This document shows, piece by piece, positions 6,619 to 9,016 of a stretch of 9,016 nt of DNA. The notes under the pieces are model-generated. The model was not told the origin of the DNA. It worked only from the letters and a program-made list of their open reading frames with translations, and did not search any database. The stretch's first letter is position 1. Every line of letters starts with the position of its first letter. The translations under genes and the position numbers were made by a program. This DNA comes from Methanomassiliicoccaceae archaeon (GTDB taxonomy: Archaea > Thermoplasmatota > Thermoplasmata > Methanomassiliicoccales > Methanomethylophilaceae): assembly GCA_009778265.1 (NCBI GenBank), contig WRKA01000153.1, positions 1-9,016 of the forward strand. Direction: 5' to 3'.

Positions 6619-7064
6619 CCTTCCACCTCCAGTAAATATTCTTTGAACGGTATCCCTCCGGCGTAACCTCTCATCTTGCCGTCCGATCCTATCACGCGGT
6701 GACACGGTATCACGATGGATATTGGATTCTTTCCGACGGCGGAGGCCACGGCCCTTACGGCCAGGGGAAAGCCCGCATCCGCGGCGATCTCTTTGTACGT
6801 TCTCGTTTCCCCGTAGGGGATCCTCATCAGCGAATCGCAGACCCTTCTCTGAAGTTCGCTTCCTCCGACGGTGAAGGGAACGCTGAACTCTTTTCTTTCT
6901 CCGTCAAAATATTCATCGAGCTGGGTCATAGTCATTTCGATAACTTCCGTGATCTCCTCCGTCACGTATCTTTTCTCGAATCCGATGTAAGTTACCGTCT
7001 CACCGGACGCGCATATGTGCACGGCACCCGCCGGCGTTCCGAACGATGCTCCCGACATGCTCAC
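6597..7064 (-). CDS. ogt: Methylated-DNA--[protein]-cysteine S-methyltransferase
   Basis: This suicide repair protein moves the alkyl group of O6-alkylguanine to its own cysteine. The active site PCHRVIG is at residues 120-126 with Cys121. The preceding helix-turn-helix and arginine finger are present (RIPYGETRTYKEIA 81-94, VRAVASAVGKNPI 103-115). At 155 residues it has a short N-terminal domain plus the conserved C-terminal domain, normal for Ogt. Start choice is GTG at 7064 or ATG at 7058; a GAGG lies about 10 bases before the GTG. The GTG also overlaps, as GTGA, the stop of a short upstream open frame. It overlaps the AlkD-like gene, so two alkylation-damage repair activities appear coexpressed. 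Confidence 0.96.
   Translation of the reverse strand: MSMSGASFGTPAGAVHICASGETVTYIGFEKRYVTEEITEVIEMTMTQLDEYFDGERKEFSVPFTVGGSELQRRVCDSLMRIPYGETRTYKEIAADAGFPLAVRAVASAVGKNPISIVIPCHRVIGSDGKMRGYAGGIPFKEYLLEVEGRRPRKN
6623..6630 (-). promoter_or_regulatory. Strong ribosome binding site inside the 3' end of ogt
   Basis: Read on the - strand this is GGAGGTGG, seven bases of which pair perfectly with the archaeal anti-Shine-Dalgarno. It lies 5 bases before an in-frame ACG (6618-6616) that begins the expected AlkD N-terminus, and 33 bases upstream of the first canonical start (TTG, 6588). It decides for a start near 6618 rather than at 6705 or 6588. Confidence 0.55.
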
Positions 7065-7282
7065 GGGATGACATCCTCGGTTATATCGTTGTTCGTCCCG
7101 TTGGCTGTGCGTTCATCTTTTCCTCTTCGCTCCGGTCGTTCTTCCCGCCTTCCTGCGGGAAGTTCTGTTTTTCTTCCGGACCGGGGGAAGTTGTCCGTTC
7201 CGGCGTATCTTCTGAGCCTTTCCGCCTCTATGAAACAGGTCTCAAGCCGTTCCTCCCCGGCGGCGCCGAACGATCCGGGACG
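7061..7282 (-). other. Open frame of 73 codons without a canonical start, upstream of ogt
   Basis: On the - strand a frame is open from just after a TAA (7285-7283) to a TGA at 7063-7061. It would encode an Arg/Glu-rich peptide whose middle (residues 14-28, ETCFIEAERLRRYAG) looks like an amphipathic helix. Its stop overlaps the ogt start as GTGA, the same kind of junction used elsewhere in this window. No ATG, GTG or TTG occurs in it. A GGGGAGG lies 5 bases before a CTT codon at about 7243. It may be a decayed gene, a gene with an unusual start, or non-coding leader sequence of the ogt operon. The later part is low-complexity and overlaps a strong hairpin, which argues against coding. Confidence 0.25.
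7141..7172 (+). terminator. Hairpin plus T-rich tract
   Basis: A perfect 8-bp stem, CTTCCCGC (7141-7148) and GCGGGAAG (7155-7162), with a 6-base loop is followed on the + strand by TTCTGTTTTT. This has the form of an intrinsic terminator for + strand transcription. No + strand gene ends here; it would stop transcripts antisense to ogt-alkD before the DUF1648 gene. A second, weaker CTTCC/GGAAG pair lies at 7173-7190. Archaea mostly use T-tracts alone, so the hairpin may instead be an RNA element of the ogt leader. Confidence 0.3.
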
Positions 7283-7290
7283 TTAAAGAT
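7283..7290 (+). promoter_or_regulatory. Possible box A for the DUF1648 gene
   Basis: TTAAAGAT is centred about 26 bases before the ATG at 7312, the distance expected for box A of a leaderless archaeal transcript. The lack of any Shine-Dalgarno in front of 7312 fits a leaderless start. The sequence is a weak match to the consensus. Confidence 0.3.
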
Positions 7291-7311
7291 ACGAACACGG
7301 TAACGGCAACA

Positions 7312-7686
7312 ATGTTTATCATCCGGTTCGGCCTGCCGCACAGTATGACGGCCGAGCTGACAAGAACGCATTACATCATTCTTTTTGTTTTGGCATTGCT
7401 GCCGCTGATCGTTGCGCTCATAGCGTTACCGTTCATGCCCGATACGGTCCCGGCGCATCGTTCGTGGGGCGGTATCGTCGACAGGTGGGGCAGCAAGTAC
7501 GAAACACTCGTGCTTCCCGCGATAGCGCTGGTCACGGGGCTGTTCATGATATGGATGACAAAGTTCTCGGCCGGCAAGGACGATTATGCCGGAAGGATGG
7601 TGTTCTGTATCTCCGTGGGAACAGCGCTCCTTTTCATCGCGATCACAATATGGCTGGTATACGATCGGCTGACATTCGCGGCCTGA
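7312..7686 (+). CDS. Small membrane protein with DUF1648-like domain
   Basis: The 124-residue protein has three predicted membrane segments, at about residues 21-43, 67-85 and 95-116. Between the first two is MPDTVPAHRSWGGIVDRWGS (47-66), which follows the DUF1648 pattern (PD.VP.H....G..DR.GSK) known from SdpI-like and other bacterial and archaeal membrane proteins. The family's function is poorly defined; in Bacillus SdpI it belongs to an immunity/signalling protein, but that role should not be carried over to this short single-domain form. ATG at 7312 or 7345 could be the start; 7345 (MTAELTRTHYIILF) gives a cleaner membrane-protein N-terminus, while 7312 has a suitably placed box A-like sequence. 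It is alone, divergent from ogt, and ends in TGA. Confidence 0.75.
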   Translation: MFIIRFGLPHSMTAELTRTHYIILFVLALLPLIVALIALPFMPDTVPAHRSWGGIVDRWGSKYETLVLPAIALVTGLFMIWMTKFSAGKDDYAGRMVFCISVGTALLFIAITIWLVYDRLTFAA

Positions 7687-7699
7687 TATCTTTCACATC

Positions 7700-7862
7700 G
7701 TTCCTCACGGAACAGAATAAAAATGCAGCCGCAGTTCGGAAAGATCGCGAACACGGCGAGGATAACGGGACCGGCATACGCACGATCGAACGCGGCGATC
7801 CCGGTTCTCATCCGAGCAGGACCGGAGGGGGACACTGACAGTTCGTCCCGTACGGTCCGAAC
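7700..7862. other. Intergenic stretch with three inverted repeats
   Basis: Between the DUF1648 gene and tRNA-Gly I see no convincing gene but three foldback sequences. They are GTTCC-tcac-GGAAC at 7700-7713, CCGGT...ACCGG at 7801-7825 with an inner CTC-atcc-GAG, and a near-palindrome at 7841-7862 (GTTCG, CCGTACGG, CGAAC). On the - strand, which is the 3' trailer side of tRNA-Gly, the last folds as GTTCG-GA-CC-GTAC-GG-GA-CGAAC. The mismatches are then a tandem G-A pair, a stable RNA arrangement. It may be a trailer structure, a terminator or part of a small RNA. Confidence 0.35.
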
Positions 7863-7881
7863 TCTGTGTTGTAATAGTAAG

Positions 7882-7954
7882 TGCGAGTGCCGGGATTCGA
7901 ACCCGAGTCCTAAACTTGGCAAGCTCAAGTGATAACCAACTACACTACACTCGC
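7882..7954 (-). tRNA. tRNA-Gly(GCC)
   Basis: A 73-nt cloverleaf can be drawn. The acceptor stem is GCGAGTG/CACTCGC (7 bp) with discriminator A, followed by T8-A9. The D arm starts GTG and closes with CAC, around a loop with GG. The anticodon stem TGAGC/GTTTA has two G-U pairs, and the loop TTGCCAA carries anticodon GCC. The T arm is TCGGG-TTCGAAT-CCCGG. There is no intron and no encoded 3' CCA (CTT follows). It is transcribed away from the DEAD-box helicase. Open frames that run across it are artefacts. Confidence 0.96.
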
Positions 7955-7980
7955 ATTGTAGAGCGGTGAACAAATCGTTG

Positions 7981-7990
7981 AATATAAAGT
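7981..7990 (-). promoter_or_regulatory. Box A promoter of tRNA-Gly
   Basis: Read on the - strand this is ACTTTATATT, a good archaeal TATA element. It lies about 27-36 bases upstream of the mature tRNA 5' end (7954), the right distance for initiation at or a few bases before the tRNA. Confidence 0.7.
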
Positions 7991-8060
7991 TTAGGTTGTG
8001 CCTGTTACTAACGGATGAGGGGTATCGATTCTTTAACGGCGTTGTAATTCTGAGTAGATA

Positions 8061-8068
8061 TTTATATA
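8061..8068 (+). promoter_or_regulatory. Box A promoter of the DEAD-box helicase gene
   Basis: TTTATATA is a consensus archaeal box A in an AT-rich pocket. Transcription should start about 25 bases downstream, near 8088-8092, leaving a leader of roughly 55 nt before the ATG at 8145. It diverges from the tRNA-Gly promoter some 70 bp away. Confidence 0.7.
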
Positions 8069-8081
8069 CCCGTAATTAATC

Positions 8082-8117
8082 GCGCACCCGTTACAAACGG
8101 GGTCTGCGCAGTCGCAG
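8082..8117 (+). promoter_or_regulatory. Structured region at the start of the helicase leader
   Basis: CCCGTT-aca-AACGGG (8087-8101) forms a 6-bp hairpin that can be extended by GCGCA (8082-8086) pairing with TGCGC (8105-8109). An alternative hairpin CTGCG-cagt-CGCAG (8104-8117) uses the same bases as the extension, so the two are mutually exclusive. Whether the first hairpin is transcribed depends on the exact start site, which falls close to it. Structured leaders that govern expression are known for cold-induced DEAD-box helicase mRNAs; a similar role here is inference. Confidence 0.4.
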
Positions 8118-8144
8118 GCAGTGAGTTTCAGAACCAGTGATATC

Positions 8145-9016
8145 ATGGTTTCAGAGTTTGAAGAGTTAGGGATCTCATCCAGTGTCGTAAAGGCTATGGA
8201 GTCCATGGGCTGGACGACGCCCACACCGATACAGAGTTCGTCGATACCCGAAGGCATAAGCGGAGCGGACATGTTCGCGCAGGCGCAGACCGGTACGGGA
8301 AAAACGGGAGCGTTCGGTTCCATAATCTTATCAAGGATAGGATCGGATCAGAAGATACCGTCGTCCATAATACTCGCGCCGACCAGAGAATTGGCCACGC
8401 AGGTGTCCGACGAGATGAACAAACTGGCGTTATATTCGGGACATAAATGTGTTGCGATCTACGGCGGTGCGTCGATAGAGGGACAGATAGCGAAACTGAG
8501 CAAAGGAGCGGACGTGATCGCCGGGACCCCCGGCAGAGTTAAAGACATGATACAGCGCGGGAACCTGAACCTGTCGAACATCTCGATACTGGTCCTCGAT
8601 GAAGCGGATCGTATGCTGGACATGGGTTTTATCGAAGATATAGAGTTCATACTGTCGGCGATGCCCAAGGGAAGGCAGACGCTGCTGTTCTCCGCCACGC
8701 TTTCCGAGAACGTGAAACGTCTGGCCACCGATTACATGGTGAAGCCTAAGGAAATAACGGTATCGGAGGACGAACTTGTTCTCGATCTCACGAAGCAGTA
8801 TTATATCTCGGTGGGAAGAAGGAACAAGGTATGGGCGTTATGCCGTATCCTGGACATCGACAGACCGAAGGCGATAATATTCTGCCAGACGAAGAGGATG
8901 GTGGACATCCTCGACGAAAGGTTAAAGGGTCTCGATTACAAAGCGGAAGCGATCCACGGGGATATGTCCCAAACGAGAAGGGAAAAAGTTCTGAAGGATT
9001 TCAAGAGCGGCAACAT
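8145..9016 (+). CDS. DEAD-box ATP-dependent RNA helicase (3' partial)
   Basis: The first 290 residues of a DEAD-box RNA helicase of the DeaD/CshA/RhlE type are present; the gene continues past the right edge. Motifs appear in order. They are the Q motif TPTPIQ (25-30) with an upstream aromatic F5, motif I AQTGTGKT (47-54), Ia PTRELA (79-84), GG (107-108), Ib TPGR (128-131), II DEAD (152-155), III SAT (183-185), and then domain 2 with IIFCQTK (244-250) and HGDMSQ (271-276). Such proteins unwind short RNA duplexes in ribosome assembly, RNA decay or cold adaptation. ATG at 8145 is chosen because it places the Q motif normally; AGTGAT just upstream is a weak ribosome binding site. The leader is structured and the promoter is strong. 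Confidence 0.96.
   Translation, partial: MVSEFEELGISSSVVKAMESMGWTTPTPIQSSSIPEGISGADMFAQAQTGTGKTGAFGSIILSRIGSDQKIPSSIILAPTRELATQVSDEMNKLALYSGHKCVAIYGGASIEGQIAKLSKGADVIAGTPGRVKDMIQRGNLNLSNISILVLDEADRMLDMGFIEDIEFILSAMPKGRQTLLFSATLSENVKRLATDYMVKPKEITVSEDELVLDLTKQYYISVGRRNKVWALCRILDIDRPKAIIFCQTKRMVDILDERLKGLDYKAEAIHGDMSQTRREKVLKDFKSGN

Noticed and set aside
6619..6705. GTG at 6705 as the alkD-like start
   Set aside because: It would lie within the ogt PCHRV codons and add an Arg/Asp-rich extension not found in the AlkD family.
7723..7932. Small + strand frame starting at 7723
   Set aside because: It reads antisense through half of tRNA-Gly and shows no recognisable protein character.
7584..7973. 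A 129-codon - strand frame with a hydrophobic segment
   Set aside because: It starts upstream of, and runs through, tRNA-Gly and ends antisense to the DUF1648 gene; the hydrophobic run is probably the reverse-complement effect of a membrane-protein-like composition.

Overview
The window looks archaeal, and a member of the Thermoplasmata such as a host-associated Methanomassiliicoccales methanogen is my best guess; this is inference, not proof. Pointing that way are tRNA and mRNA promoters with archaeal box A (TATA) elements, a tRNA gene without an encoded CCA, heavy use of AGA/AGG and ATA codons, [NiFe]-hydrogenase maturation genes, Shine-Dalgarno motifs mixed with weak or absent leaders, and stop codons that are almost all TGA.

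Left part (1-2624, + strand): a tight operon of three genes joined by 4-base ATGA overlaps. They are a stand-alone asparagine-synthetase-type ATP pyrophosphatase (5' end outside the window), a FolC/Mur-ligase-type folylpolyglutamate synthase and a complete 4Fe-4S endonuclease III.

Middle insertion (about 2628-3886): an A-rich intergenic stretch with three palindromes spaced about 53 bp apart, followed by a Fic adenylyltransferase that carries its own N-terminal inhibitory motif and a C-terminal winged-helix-like domain. The same 13-bp sequence (CCGTAAATGATCG) covers the stop codon of nth and the stop codon of fic, so the cassette is bracketed by a direct repeat. This is the best candidate for an undescribed unit: a Fic enzyme that may control its own operator array.

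Hydrogenase maturation operon (3944-5945, + strand): hypA, hypD and a gene of unknown function follow closely. The last one runs 20 bp into a convergent gene.

Alkylation-repair operon (7064-5926, - strand): ogt (PCHRV methyltransferase) overlaps an AlkD-like HEAT-repeat glycosylase. The alkD start is odd: an ideal Shine-Dalgarno is followed by ACG where ATG is expected. A short open frame without a start codon lies upstream and ends with a GTGA overlap on ogt.

Right part (7312-9016): a small DUF1648-type membrane protein, a short structured intergenic region, tRNA-Gly(GCC) on the - strand with a clear promoter, and a divergently transcribed DEAD-box RNA helicase. The helicase has a good TATA box and a leader that can form two mutually exclusive hairpin arrangements; the gene runs off the right edge.
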